Shown in pieces: positions 50,101-56,479 of a stretch of DNA of 64,000 nt. The DNA comes from Hyposmocoma kahamanoa. Lineage: Eukaryota > Arthropoda > Insecta > Lepidoptera > Cosmopterigidae. The stretch is from positions 15,732,390 to 15,796,389 of the forward strand of contig NW_020653726.1 of the NCBI RefSeq assembly GCF_003589595.1, written 5' to 3'. Positions within the stretch are counted from its first letter, which is position 1. Each line of letters opens with the position of its first letter. Made by a program: the position numbers and the translations under genes. The notes under the pieces are model-generated. The model worked only from the letters and a program-made list of their open reading frames with translations. It had not been told where the DNA came from and ran no database searches.

Positions 50101-53100
50101 CGATCCGATGGTGCAAAACAAAGTCTAGCAAGGATTCATTGCACCAGTCGGTTCAATGAAACTTGCGAAATAACCAATAAAGTGTTAGTAACCATGTCAT
50201 CACCGAGTCTACATCCAAAAATCCTGTTAAATAAATAACATTTTTCTAGAAAGTTACGTCTTTCGACTCATCCGTAGAACAAAGATCTATGTGCAAGACT
50301 ACTTGTTCTAAGGACATAGTACACATTTCGTCCGTTCTTCTTCGCTGTGGATGTCAGATCGTCCGTTGTTCGATTTTATATTTCCGAAACGAAATGAGAT
50401 ATATAAATTCTCAAAACACCTTTACCTAGACCTTAGTTTGAATAACGAAATTATTCTCGTAATGTACTTATTCTCTTTTCGCTATATAATCACATCGGAC
50501 TCTGTTCTTCGGACAGGTTTTCGCGATTGTTACACATAGGAAAGGAAACTATTTTTTCAGATCTAAATCGCGTGTATTTGTTTTTTCAAACACACCAACG
50601 TGTCGTGCCGGCACACAAGGTCCCAGATTTGTTATTTAACCAATAATCCATGACAATAGGATCTGTAAACAGTGTTTCCAGTGTTGTTGAGTCGAAAACT
50701 TCATTTCCTTACCTGATAAGTTACATTTTTGCTACACAAGCATTGACTTACAATTATATGGACGTCGGGTCCGCGCTAAAAAGTGTCCGCACTTGTAAGG
50801 CGCTAAAATCGTATACAGAGCGCTACCTCCGCTTTAGTCTTCATTTGTTCTACTGACAGCGCGATACTGCGATGACATTACAATTTAAATTTCGAATAGG
50901 TTGACTTGGGACATTTTTTTCGTGGTTTTTGTATTAGACCCGTCGTCCATTTATTTGTAAGTCAATGTACACAAGTTACAATTTAATTCAGAATTGTAAC
51001 TGTAAATTGTCGCCTTACTTTCTCAAACTCGTATCTTATAGCACAAAGTTGCTGCAATGCTAAAAATGGATTGTATATACAAATGTTGCAGGCAGATTCT
51101 ACATCACATTTCCTTCATTTTCACACACTGGCTTTCGCCCATTCTTATAGTAATGCATCCAAATTAACCCCCTTGATAAGAAATTTAAATAAATAGAAAG
51201 TTTTGCCATTTCCTGAATAATCACTCTTTACAAAATACGAGTTTGAGAAAGTAAGGCATCGAAATGATACATACATATAATCTTAAATCCTAAAAATAAT
51301 AAAGTCAGCAAGCTCAAGAAATAACCAGTTAATTGAATGATTTCATTTTTGCGCCATCTCTGAGTTACTTTATTGTCTAATTTGGGTGTGTTCGTAAACT
51401 ATTTAGGAATTACAATAAATATAGTTAAATTTAAAAAAACTCAACGTCCTCAAAAGTTACGAAAATGCTTTAAAAACAAAAGTTACTTATATTACGCATG
51501 AGGGTCAAATTTACGGAAGATGTAAGACAGTCATTTTCGGACTAGTGGCAATTTTTGTTATTTAAATATTCAAGTCTATTATCGTTGTAACAAACCTACT
51601 TTATATATTAGACGGCCTTTAAGCAGATTGTTCACTTTTAGTTCCCTAAGAATCCGCTAGATGGCATTGACCAATATGGCGTTATTTCTGAATCGGGGTC
51701 TTAAGATTTTCCCTCGAAAGGTGACTCGAACACAATTTTGTTAATGTGAAGAGAAACCTGAGAATACAGAGAGCTCAGTAAGGCGAACTAGGAGTTGAGT
51801 CCCGTTTTGGGAACTGACATTTCGTACGCTCATATAGGGTGAAATATTATTGTCCATCATATAGAGTGAATAAACATCATCTCGCGGAACGGTTTCCAGG
51901 AGTGAGTCCCTTCTTAGGAACAATTGCCCAAACTTTCCGCATATAGGGTGAAATTGTATTGGCGACATACAAGGTGGAAAATAAATATTCTCAACAACTT
52001 GGAGTATTGGTAACCATATCCTACGGTACAGAGAACCTCCCTCCTTTACATCGTGTAATTACTAAATAATATATCACGATACAATACTCGAATATTCAAT
52101 AATATTGCACGATAAAATATCGGATATTTACATTTACACAACAACAGAAACGTTTAAAAAGTTTTTTTTAATCTATACAAAGAAACGTCAATGATATTGT
52201 CGTTGAGATATTATTATTTAATCTAGAAAATGCTATGATAGTACGTTAAGCCCTCTAATCTCGTGATACTATTCACTTCCAAAGTTGTCAGAGGGTCTGC
52301 GGTTTAACATTTAAAATTTAGTAGAGCAAGATAATAATAATAAAATCTATAACATAAGTAGTTGTTATTTATTTCTTTTAATGAAAAATTCTGTAAATAT
52401 TCCGAAAAATATTTTGAAAAATAATATTGTTCTCTGGCAGAAAGTGTGACGTGGATGTACGACACGTTTTGTATTTAAACATTAGCTAACAATTTGTCTG
52501 AGGGTACCTATAATATTCAATATGTCTATTTGTGGGATGAATGTTGTTTAATTTTCCATTAATTAAAAAAAAAAATGTTCCTAGGAGCGAATGACTAAGA
52601 AGAAGCGACCAAGTCTGGTGCACATGATTGGTCTGAACCGCCAGGACCAGATGAGCGCAAGATCGAAAGCTGGCGCCAAGTGGCTCTCCAAAGTCAAGCG
52701 AGGACAGGTTGTGCCCAAAGGTAAGAAAAAACGGTGTTATTTATTTAGGTATTGGTTATAATGAAGAGACAATTTCAAATACTTAATACTTTAGAATAAT
52801 AACGCATAGAATGATAGTTTCATATCAAACGAACTGTCACAAGTGAGGCAAAAATCAAATTCATGTAGGCTAGTTTTAGTAGTAGGTTAATTTTCGGTTT
52901 TAGTGAATATTTATATAAAAATACAAGTTGAAACGCGTTACTTCCTTGTGGAATATGATATTAGTATCTATTTTATGTTTGTCTGACGTATTTTTACACT
53001 CATTTACCGCACATTTCGTCATTTTTAGCTAAAATTCTTGAGCTGTTCGCGGTGCAAGTTGACCTTGAGCACTGAAGGCCCGTACGCTCGTGTAGGCCCA

Positions 53101-54337
53101 TTGGGCGCGCTTCGATTTGCCTCACTTAGCGTGTGCGGACTAGGTTTCTATGCGTTATTATTCTAAGCTTAATACAATATAAATCAATATTTGTTTTCCA
53201 TGTGTTAGCTTCTAATTAAAAAGCGGTAAATCCACATGAGTATAATTTACTATTCTAGAACCTGGAGTTCAAAGACGCGTGTGTATTTGTAAACAAGGCT
53301 GAATGAGTTAGAGTTTTTGCGTTAATACAAAAACTCGCCATTTTCATAAAATTATTAGTTCGTGGTTGTAATAAAAGTACCTATGTGAGTTTCAAAATGG
53401 CCAGATGTAATCGATTTCCCGCGAAAAAATGTTAGAAAGATAAACTATTGAAGAAAAATTACAATCTGACAATAATACCAATTAGACGCTTTAGTTTGTC
53501 TCGAAGGACGAAAAATGTTGCTATTACCTACCGATAACCCTGGGCAAGAGATGGCTTAAGCATCACTACTATCCATTCTACTTTTACAATGTGCTATTTA
53601 ATTATATTTCAAATCGTTGTTGTATATAACTCCTGTAATAAACAAAACTTGTCGTGTTCTTATACACTTTATTTGAACTTAGGTACTATCTTTTTAATTG
53701 TATTTGTCTTAAGTATTTAATTACTCGAATATCGAGTTCTTAGGTTTACGCGATTGTTACACATAGGCAATGAAACTATTTTTCTTCGAATCTAAGACCG
53801 ATTACACACGGTTACGTTTAGCAGCAATGTAAACGCGATGCAATAGCGATCTTTACACACGCGCTCGATTTTAAGCAAATTTTTTTTGTTAGTACCAAAT
53901 GTCAATCCGGCTGAATTGGATTGAAGGAATTTTGTATCAATAATAACAACAAACTAGTGAAGTATTTTCACCAAAAAATATATGAATATCATGTAAAAAA
54001 AACATGGCGGATTATATTATAAATAATTACCGAAAAAATAGTTCCATTTCCAATTTATAAGAAATCACAAAATTTCATACAATCTTAATTAAAAATAATT
54101 ATGTTTTTAGATTCAACCCGCCTATCCGTGGTGCACCTCAGTCCCATTGGATCTCAATTGAGCTTCAACAATATGACGAGAATAGAAAACGTAGTTGATT
54201 GGGAAGTCATAGCAAAGAAGTATCGAGCTCTATGGAGGGACGAGCCAGAGGAGCCTATTCTCAAAGAGAGCGAAACCGACGCTGCTGATGACGTCTCCGA
54301 AATAGTTGCTAATAATGTTGCTGCTGCCCCGCCTTGA
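20097..54337 (+). CDS. nompC: nompC: TRPN mechanotransduction channel NOMPC (gene span, 5' end missing)
   Basis: Spliced from 18 exon positions: 20097-20198, 27684-27785, 28543-28659, 33446-33538, 33971-34184, 34969-35165, 40585-40683, 41024-41168, 42436-42593, 42849-44076, 44187-44386, 44564-45100, 45173-45379, 45468-46161, 47566-47777 or 47818-48038, 49639-49767, 52585-52720, 54111-54337. All borders are GT..AG and phases agree, giving 1601 residues (E15b) or 1598 (E15a) up to a TGA stop. The order is ankyrin repeats, linker, six hydrophobic segments, pore loop, TRP helix, tail, which is the family architecture; local matches to fly NOMPC are very close. In insects NOMPC is a cation channel at the tip of mechanosensory cilia whose ankyrin spring tethers it to microtubules. 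Fly NOMPC is about 1,700 residues with 29 repeats, so roughly 100-130 N-terminal residues are missing here; I could not find them between 1 and 20096. The introns are full of transposon debris. Confidence 0.95.
24219..24652. mobile_element. MITE with CCCATTATGTCGTA inverted ends
   Basis: Ends AGGGCGCGCTCCCATTATGT and the inverted AGAACACGTTCCCATTATGT. The interior is rich in CGTCG/ACGACTGTCG words, giving many short internal palindromes. No clear target duplication, though CTAA occurs at both edges. Confidence 0.65.
24645..24890 (+). repeat. tRNA-derived SINE, family S4
   Basis: Box A-like TCTAATGGTTAACGCC and box B-like GGATTCGAATTCG, then a body with ATCGTGACGAAACCTGACAT; the same layout occurs at 62975-63275. 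Confidence 0.6.
25432..25720 (+). repeat. DR-A copy, full length
   Basis: From GAGACGGGATGAACGAGTCG to CACAAGGAGCTTATATTG. Confidence 0.8.
26528..26585. repeat. perfect 27-bp inverted repeat, 4-nt loop
   Basis: The left arm TGTTTATATACAAAATGTTA (continuing ACAATGT) is followed by CTAT and the exact complement. RNA from here would form a long perfect hairpin. Confidence 0.92.
27155..27340. mobile_element. foldback element with long inverted arms
   Basis: Arms GGGGGTCTACTCTCGATCTC and complement, continuing to CAATTACTGTCAAATAAG on both sides. It sits in a wider repeat with words such as ATTCAAATCCGAGACAATAC also found inverted near 30810-30860. Confidence 0.7.
27684..27785 (+). CDS. nompC: nompC exon E2 (ankyrin repeat)
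   Basis: 34 codons, phase 0/0, acceptor cccag, donor gtgagt. It begins DNYNVLHISAMYSRED and ends GVDPFATGG, one ankyrin unit directly continuing E1. Its length equals E1, so it is a symmetric single-repeat exon. Confidence 0.95.
27786..28542 (+). other. nompC: nompC intron 2, with SINE S2 fragment and MITE-1
   Basis: gtgagt ... cag. A head-only S2 SINE (TGGTCGAGTAATTTGCACAC, GGTCCCGGGTTCGATTCC) lies at 27895-27985, then MITE-1 at 28210-28437. Confidence 0.85.
28210..28437 (+). mobile_element. MITE-1, 228 bp, TSD CATAGAAT
   Basis: Perfect CATAGAAT on both flanks; ends CATTGACTTACAA / TTGTAAGTCAATG. Confidence 0.92.
28543..28659 (+). CDS. nompC: nompC exon E3 (ankyrin repeat)
   Basis: 39 codons, phase 0/0. 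It begins SRQQTPVHLVASRQTGTAT and ends KDIRLRPDG. Acceptor is ttgcag. The donor is taken as gat-ggg|gtcggt because it joins in frame to RGKIPLLLAVE of E4; the stronger-looking site three codons' space downstream (gtaaat) would leave phase 1 and break the frame. Confidence 0.92.
28705..28758 (+). repeat. DR-A 5' fragment
   Basis: Only the start of the unit: TTTTATAATATCAAGTGGCG, then CGTGGTGGTAAGCG. Confidence 0.6.
29248..29350 (+). repeat. DR-A 5' fragment
   Basis: Start of the unit through GAGCTTTAAATCGCAAAGAT, then cut off where the integrase-bearing sequence follows. Confidence 0.65.
29505..30042 (+). pseudogene. decayed Maverick/Polinton-type integrase
   Basis: Pieces in shifting frames: EELHKPAR near 29510, ATIIKGIDD near 29560, then a long frame (29583-29870) with WQADLIDVKKYSSFNKG, YILVVIDTLSKFAWTVQVK and LQTDLGKEFYN, followed by SYNNTVHRTTNFKPMDVNE and KYQVGD to about 30032. 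This is the retroviral-integrase-type core (DxD..E layout) of the kind found in Maverick/Polinton elements and related host-annotated transposon proteins. At least two frame breaks are visible, and the 3' end is cut by another repeat. No neighbouring Maverick genes were seen, so this is an isolated dead fragment. Confidence 0.75.
30040..30180. repeat. palindromic insertion in the integrase relic
   Basis: Inverted words ACGTACACATTCGCATTAT and ATATGCGAATGTGTGTGCGT around a GC-rich centre; related sequence near 37490-37600 and 41850-41945. Confidence 0.55.
30280..30795. mobile_element. 516-bp MITE with perfect 8-bp TSD TTTTATCT
   Basis: Ends CATCGAGTATATAACCAGAA and inverted CATCGAGTATATAATCAGAA; both flanks TTTTATCT. 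Shares its interior with 7986-8480. No transposase. Confidence 0.85.
30800..32430. other. intron 3, AT-rich part
   Basis: No exon or clear repeat beyond the short shared words at 30810-30860. Confidence 0.5.
32440..32608 (+). promoter_or_regulatory. GC/CpG-rich block with TATAAAA, candidate internal promoter
   Basis: A compact CpG-rich patch (about 32440-32600) inside AT-rich intron 3, followed by TATAAAAA at 32601-32608. It lies some 650 bp upstream of the alternative nompC start at 33260. It could belong to an internal promoter for the short isoform, or be an unrelated relic. The open frames over it have no recognisable product. Confidence 0.3.
33229..33233 (+). promoter_or_regulatory. initiator-like TCAGT before the alternative start
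   Basis: TCAGT, the arthropod initiator core, 27-31 nt before the ATG at 33260. No downstream promoter element is evident at the expected spacing. Suggestive only. Confidence 0.3.
33260..33538 (+). CDS. nompC: nompC alternative first exon (5'-extended E4), candidate short isoform start
   Basis: An ATG at 33260 opens a frame that runs without a stop for 62 codons straight into E4, in the E4 frame. An in-frame TGA lies just upstream at 33242, so the start is well defined. The added residues begin MSENDRDAPRSANLS, with a Ser/Arg/Pro-rich stretch to about residue 30, then a charged, helix-like segment (roughly residues 31-61, with QKEWKKLIRDMVFQ at its end). The result would be a 1,556-residue channel (with E15b) lacking the repeats of E1-E3. 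An arthropod-type initiator TCAGT sits at 33229-33233, 29 nt before the ATG. No transcript evidence is visible, and a chance open frame of about 60 codons is possible, though the composition looks coding. Confidence 0.6.
33446..33538 (+). CDS. nompC: nompC exon E4 (ankyrin repeat), canonical form
   Basis: 31 codons, phase 0/0, RGKIPLLLAVEAG through TAEQLK. Acceptor ttccag lacks an obvious pyrimidine tract; donor is gtaatc. The poor acceptor fits with the same exon also being used as part of a first exon that starts upstream at 33260. Confidence 0.9.
33539..33970 (+). other. nompC: nompC intron 4
   Basis: gtaatc ... cag, 432 nt, no recognisable content. Confidence 0.9.
33971..34184 (+). CDS. 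nompC: nompC exon E5 (ankyrin repeats)
   Basis: 214 nt, phase 0 in and 1 out; acceptor gttcag, donor gtaatt. It encodes two ankyrin units with GDTALHLAARRRDVDM and GQTPLHIAAAEGDE, ending YGVRANAGIADNE plus the first base of an Asp codon completed by E6. Confidence 0.95.
34185..34968 (+). other. nompC: nompC intron 5, with DR-A fragment and a hairpin
   Basis: gtaatt ... cag. Internally deleted DR-A copy at 34330-34485; near-perfect 16-bp hairpin (TTTTTTACGCATCAGC, one mismatch, loop ATTC) at 34680-34715. Confidence 0.85.
34969..35165 (+). CDS. nompC: nompC exon E6 (ankyrin repeats)
   Basis: 197 nt, phase 1 in and 0 out; acceptor ttccag, donor gtgagt. It holds RTPMHLAAENGHATIIELL, then KDGSTLMHIASLNGHADC, ending KKGVYLHMPNK: two ankyrin units nearly identical to fly NOMPC. 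Confidence 0.96.
37108..37330. mobile_element. MITE of the TCTCAAACTCGTAT family, one end lost
   Basis: Shares ATGGATTGTATATACAAAT and CCTTGATAAGAAATTT with 51009-51262; ends GAGTTTGAGAAAGTAAGGC, but the opposite inverted end is missing. Confidence 0.65.
37842..38056 (+). repeat. tRNA-derived SINE S1, diverged
   Basis: AACTGCCTCTGTAGCCAAAC head, GGTTCGTTTCC box B, and the S1 body. Confidence 0.75.
38568..38856 (+). repeat. DR-A copy, nearly full length
   Basis: TTTTATAATATCATGTGACG to CACAAGGAATTCTACTACT. Confidence 0.8.
39179..39382 (-). repeat. tRNA-derived SINE S1, full length
   Basis: Minus strand: GACTGCCTCCGTGGCCGAAT head with box B GGTTCGATTCC, body, and tail next to a T-run at 39140-39156. 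Confidence 0.8.
39512..39911. other. assembly gap (400 N)
   Basis: Four hundred N in intron 6 of nompC. No exon needs to be hidden here, because E6 and E7 join in frame and match the family. Confidence 0.99.
40585..40683 (+). CDS. nompC: nompC exon E7 (single 33-residue ankyrin repeat)
   Basis: 99 nt, phase 0/0, acceptor ttccag, donor gtaaga. It encodes exactly one 33-residue ankyrin unit, DGARSIHTAARYGHVG through VDVTTN. Skipping it would remove one repeat without disturbing the frame. Confidence 0.95.
41024..41168 (+). CDS. nompC: nompC exon E8 (ankyrin repeats)
   Basis: 145 nt, phase 0 in and 1 out; acceptor ttcag, donor gttagt. Contains DNYTALHIAVESCKPIVVE and RETPLHIAARIPD, the end of one repeat and the start of the next, completed by E9. 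Confidence 0.94.
41169..42435 (+). other. nompC: nompC intron 8, with foldback repeat pieces
   Basis: gttagt ... cag. 41637-41775 is an arm of the foldback family seen at 55108-55365 and 60505-60716; GCGCGCGA-type words at 41395-41470 form short palindromes. Confidence 0.8.
42436..42593 (+). CDS. nompC: nompC exon E9 (ankyrin repeats)
   Basis: 158 nt, phase 1 in and 0 out; acceptor gggcag, donor gtagca. Encodes DKCALMLLKSGAGPN, then DGMTPVHVAAKFGNLATLL and DPLRKTK. Confidence 0.94.
42849..44076 (+). CDS. nompC: nompC exon E10 (large exon, about 12 ankyrin repeats)
   Basis: 1,228 nt, the largest exon; phase 0 in and 1 out; acceptor tttcag, donor gtaaga. It begins TGETPLHMACRSCKPDVV and carries a run of ankyrin units including GWTPLLIACHRGHMELVNNL, GRSALHLAAEHGYLQVCD, GRTALHLAAMNGYAHLV, KQTPLHLAAASGQMEVC, GNTCAHIAAIQGSVKVIEEL, and GLTPLHIAAYYGQA at the end. 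The TPLH and GH-type turns are intact. This is the middle of the NOMPC spring, whose stacked repeats form a helical tether in the family. Confidence 0.97.
44187..44386 (+). CDS. nompC: nompC exon E11 (ankyrin repeat)
   Basis: 200 nt, phase 1 in and 0 out; acceptor tttcag, donor gtaagt. Encodes TVRELLSFVPGTVKSEAPTG, a less regular connecting segment, then GLTPLHLAAYNGNENVVRLL, ending AATTEN. Confidence 0.95.
44564..45100 (+). CDS. nompC: nompC exon E12 (last ankyrin repeats and start of the linker)
   Basis: 179 codons, phase 0/0; acceptor ttcag, donor gtgagt. It holds GFNPLHLACFGGHMSIVGL, GKTGLHIASTYGHYQMVEVL, GWTPLHCAAKAGHLNVVKL and a degenerate unit with APIWFAASENHNDVLEYL. It then leaves the repeats for the linker that joins them to the membrane domain (DDKRFVYNLMVCSKNHNN, PAPVDTAAKLSNIY). 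Confidence 0.96.
45173..45379 (+). CDS. nompC: nompC exon E13 (linker helices)
   Basis: 69 codons, phase 0/0; acceptor aacag, donor gtaaaa. Starts EKERAKDLIAAGKQCEAMA and ends with NIEFLDVLIENEQKEVIAH then VVQRYLQ. In the family this cytoplasmic helical linker couples the ankyrin spring to the channel core. Confidence 0.95.
45468..46161 (+). CDS. nompC: nompC exon E14 (transmembrane segments up to S5)
   Basis: 231 codons plus one base, phase 0 in and 1 out; acceptor acag, donor gtgagt. Hydrophobic stretches lie at local residues of about 13-34, 50-72, 84-98, 109-131, 145-166 and 188-208; the first corresponds to the pre-S1 region and the rest to S1-S5 in the NOMPC layout. Very conserved patches include KFMSYLTSHIYLM, FELTNPSDKSGLG, LACVQILDFLSFHHLFGPWA and AVLAIFVFGFSMHIVALNQ. 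The open frame continues past the donor to 46443, but that tail is AT-rich and has no similarity to the family, so it is intron. Confidence 0.96.
46162..47565 (+). other. nompC: nompC intron 14, upstream of the two pore exons
   Basis: gtgagt ... tag. AT-rich except for a GC-rich block at about 46880-47130. I searched it for a third pore exon and found none. Confidence 0.85.
47566..47777 (+). CDS. nompC: nompC exon E15a (alternative pore loop and S6, divergent copy)
   Basis: 212 nt, phase 1 in and 0 out; acceptor tctag, donor gtaaca. Residues: LSPYEAFEKLFFAIFGQ, filter-side ITLSDL, an outer loop with SDVRPLWTQ, then S6 LMSVVVLITLLIAMMSDTYQ. It is a duplicate of E15b, in the same phases and ending in the same residues (SDTYQRIQ), but three codons shorter and with different outer-pore residues. 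It has Thr where TRP S6 segments normally have Asn. Splice sites and frame are intact, so it looks functional rather than decayed. It would replace, not join, E15b. Confidence 0.9.
47778..47817 (+). other. nompC: 40-nt spacer between alternative pore exons
   Basis: gtaaca ... gcag. Too short to be removed as an ordinary intron. It is also free of in-frame stops relative to E15a, so a retained copy would fuse both pore exons in frame. Confidence 0.9.
47818..48038 (+). CDS. nompC: nompC exon E15b (alternative pore loop and S6, canonical copy)
   Basis: 221 nt, phase 1 in and 0 out; acceptor tcgcag, donor gtatcg. Residues: MNPIFSFELLFFAVFGQTTT, then EQTRVHRNDSVMQPAW, KIVFGIYMLVSVVVLINLL and MMSDTYQRIQ. 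This matches the fly NOMPC pore, including TTTEQT after FGQ and the Asn of S6. It starts 40 nt after E15a ends. Confidence 0.95.
48039..49638 (+). other. nompC: nompC intron 15, with a hAT-like MITE
   Basis: gtatcg ... tag. AT-rich; MITE at 48747-49024. Confidence 0.85.
48747..49024. mobile_element. hAT-like MITE with CATAGGTTCCCAAA ends
   Basis: Ends CATAGGTTCCCAAACTTT and inverted CATAGTTTCCCAAAGTTG; flanks ATCTACTG and ATCTAAAT are an eroded 8-bp duplication. Confidence 0.7.
49639..49767 (+). CDS. nompC: nompC exon E16 (TRP helix)
   Basis: 43 codons, phase 0/0; acceptor tctag, donor gtaatt. AQSDIEWKYGLSKLIRNM is the TRP-domain helix that follows S6; it continues HRTNTAPAPLNLVTTWLMW and ends LIARCK. 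It joins equally to E15a or E15b, both of which end in phase 0. Confidence 0.95.
50741..50967 (+). mobile_element. MITE-1, 227 bp, TSD TACACAAG
   Basis: Perfect TACACAAG on both flanks. Confidence 0.92.
51009..51262. mobile_element. palindromic-ended MITE (TCTCAAACTCGTAT family), best copy
   Basis: GCCTTACTTTCTCAAACTCG and ATACGAGTTTGAGAAAGTAA at the ends. Confidence 0.75.
51790..52010 (+). repeat. two-unit ~108-bp tandem duplication with CATATAGGGTGAAAT motif
   Basis: GGAGTTGAGTCCCGTTTTGG.. is repeated, diverged, as GGAGTGAGTCCCTTCTTAGG..; each unit carries CATATAGGGTGAAAT followed by a weaker copy (CATATAGAGTGAATA, CATACAAGGTGGAAA). Confidence 0.65.
52585..52720 (+). CDS. nompC: nompC exon E17 (basic cytoplasmic tail)
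   Basis: 136 nt, phase 0 in and 1 out; acceptor cctag, donor gtaaga. Encodes ERMTKKKRPSLVHMIGL, a Gln/Asp/Arg segment, then KAGAKWLSKVKRGQVVPK. It is strongly basic, like the same part of fly NOMPC. Confidence 0.93.
52721..54110 (+). other. nompC: nompC intron 17, with an 8-bp-TSD MITE
   Basis: gtaaga ... tag. MITE at 52790-53167; foldback arm and CGCGATGCAATAGCGATC-type words at 53728-53870. Confidence 0.85.
52790..53167. mobile_element. 378-bp MITE with perfect 8-bp TSD CTTAATAC
   Basis: Ends TTTAGAATAATAACGCATAG and inverted CTTAGAATAATAACGCATAG; both flanks CTTAATAC. Confidence 0.82.
54111..54337 (+). CDS. nompC: nompC exon E18 (C-terminus and stop)
   Basis: 227 nt, phase 1 in; acceptor tttag, TGA stop at 54335-54337. 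Encodes STRLSVVHLSPIGSQLSF, RIENVVDWEVIAKKYRALW and an acidic end (EPEEPILKESETD, then an Ala-rich close ending AAAPP). The HLSPIGSQ and WEVIAKKYRAL patches identify it as the NOMPC C-terminus. This frame has an ATG at 54101 in the intron, but the acceptor decides the boundary. Confidence 0.93.
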
Positions 54338-54664
54338 ACAACACAATATATCTTTTGGGAACAAATGAACAAAGGTCACAAAACGGACCAATAGGATCCC
54401 CATATCACTATTAAATTCAATTAAGCGCGGGAGGAGAATCGACACGGTTTATCGTGATGTGATGAAGTGTGGAAATGTTGTTATAATTATAGCGGAAAAA
54501 GTTTTTAGGTTTTGGGAAGTTGTGTTTTAATTAACTCATAATCGCACGTCATTGAAACACAATTTTTATTTAGATAAACTACAAAGTGCTTAGTATATAA
54601 TTCCTCAATTAAGCACAGTTTAGTGGAATCCATAACTTGAAAGTGACTATTATTTTTATTGAGC

Positions 54665-54670
54665 ATTAAA
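54665..54670 (+). promoter_or_regulatory. possible poly(A) signal of nompC (ATTAAA)
   Basis: ATTAAA about 330 nt after the stop codon; a canonical AATAAA also occurs at 54782-54787. Either could end the transcript. Such hexamers are common by chance in AT-rich DNA. Confidence 0.25.
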
Positions 54671-54889
54671 AAGTAACCACAAACTTATTATGTACACTCG
54701 TATATCATACTTTTGGCATTTTCATGTTAAGACAAATGCACCCTTGGGATAATAAGGCCATATCTAACATTTGGAAACGGGAATAAATGCGTTTACATAC
54801 GAATAGGTATTTACCTAGTTTCCCGACGTTTCGGCCAGGTTGTACTGGCCGTGGTCACGTACAATCATAGTACAATGCAACACGAAAGT

Positions 54890-55025
54890 TTAAAAGTATA
54901 TAAGGCCATATCTGCAAATAAACAACTTTTCAGGAGAGAGGTTTACAGATTCTGCGAATGAAAGTAGTCTATAGCTTTTTATGCTTAAACAGGAAAGTTA
55001 TATAATTTGTTTCATGTAATTACGG
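54890..55025 (+). repeat. dispersed repeat, related to 4628-4850
   Basis: AAGGCCATATCTGCAA, GAGGTTTACAGATTCTGCGA and TTTTTATGCTTAAACAGGA. Confidence 0.6.
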
Positions 55026-55107
55026 TAGCTGACCAAGAATATAATAAAAAAAATACTTACCCAAAAAAAAATGAGAACATTATCATATCAATAAAAAATA
55101 ATATATC

Positions 55108-55365
55108 ATATCAAGTTCTTAGATTTTGGCGATTGTTACACATAGGAAATGATGCTATTGTTTATGGATCTAATGCGCGTGTATTTTTTTAGCAAACCAA
55201 AGTTTCGGGCCGTTTACAGATCCCATAATTACTGAATATCAATATCGGTTAGTCTGCCGCAGTCATGGGACCTCTAAAATGCCCGAAATGTTATTGGGTT
55301 GTTTGAAAACCAAACAAATATACGCGATTGAAATCCGAAAACAATAGTTTCATTTTCTAAAAGAA
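55108..55365. repeat. foldback element with ~90-bp inverted arms
   Basis: Left arm GCGATTGTTACACATAGGAA ... GCAAACCAAAGTTTCGGGC, right arm the diverged complement (GCCCGAAATGTTATTGGG ... TAGTTTCATTTTC). Arms or parts occur at 3655, 23670, 41637, 50505, 53728 and 60505. Confidence 0.65.
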
Positions 55366-56262
55366 TAATATATTTTTGCTTGTGGACCTTAAGCGCGGAC
55401 GCCGCACAGCGACCGTCCAGTTACAACGCTTTCGCGTACATTAATGGCGAATCAGAATTCTATTTACTAGGCAACAGCATTTTATTAGGCAACAAATTCC
55501 TCTGAATAATACAATCGCGCGGTCACCGTGCGGCCTCCGCGTGGCCTCAGCCCGGCCGCCGTTCGGTCGCCGCGTGGTTGCCTCGTAGACCAAAGACAAG
55601 CCAGCCTCGTCCGCGAGGCCGGGACGCTCATTTAAGTTAAAACGTAAATGCTAAATAAATAGAGCATACTTTGCCATGACGCAAATAACGCAATGGCAAC
55701 GCGTACTCCACGCGGCGAGAGCGCGATGAAATTCGTGTCGAATAAACGCGCCCTAAAGTTGCCCAAATTTTACTTCCAAGTTATGAATCAGAAACTTTTA
55801 ATTACAAGACAATTAACTTGATTATAATTGCGAAGGGCAAGTAGGCTTACAAGCTCCTGCGTTTTAAAATTCTGTTATTCATTCAAACGATCGTTAGTTA
55901 AGCCGCAAAGTGTTTTCACACTTTCCGTTGTTGTTATAATCAGTTGGTGCGCCGCAAATCAGTAAAACAAAAAACATTTGCGGTGTCATTGACACTCCTA
56001 CTTGTAAATAACACGTTTACATTGTAAATAAGTAAACCCGTTACTTTCAATCGAGTTATCGGATCCCTTTTTCTATCATGCGGATTGTGGTCCGCATGCA
56101 TAATTGTAAATATTAATATAACGCTTTATTGATTCTGCACTACGCGATTGATAATGTAGATCCCATTGCAGGACTGATGGAATATTGCGTTGCTTTCATT
56201 CGTAGATATAGCTTTGGTAGCAGGCGAAATGGCATCACAATGAGTATTGTATTTATCTACAT
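55366..56262. other. no gene; GC-rich patch at 55390-55620
   Basis: CGCGTGG/CGGCC-rich sequence with no recognisable frame, then AT-rich DNA. Confidence 0.45.
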
Positions 56263-56472
56263 ATCGCACCCCTCAGGAAGAATGGCATAAGTGGAATTAC
56301 ATTACACATGTTTATTGTTCCATTAGATACAGAAACATGTGAAGAGGATGTGGGTTATATATTTCTGTATCTGACCTCCAATTTGAGAGAATGTGGGTTA
56401 TATTTTCTGTATCTAATGGAGCAATAAACATGTTTGTCGTAATTTCACTTATGCCATTCGTGAGGGGTGCGA
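56263..56472. mobile_element. foldback element with ~75-bp arms, ATCGCACCCCTC ends
   Basis: Left ATCGCACCCCTCAGGAAGAA ... GTTCCATTAGATACAGAAA; right the near complement to GAGGGGTGCGAT. A single arm recurs at 20-130. Confidence 0.75.
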
Positions 56473-56479
56473 TATTACA

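Larger units (their letters stand above)
49768..52584 (+). other. nompC: nompC intron 16, repeat-rich
   Basis: gtaatt ... tag. Holds a foldback arm at 50505-50660, MITE-1 at 50741, a palindromic-ended MITE at 51009-51262 and a two-unit tandem repeat at 51790-52010. Confidence 0.85.
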
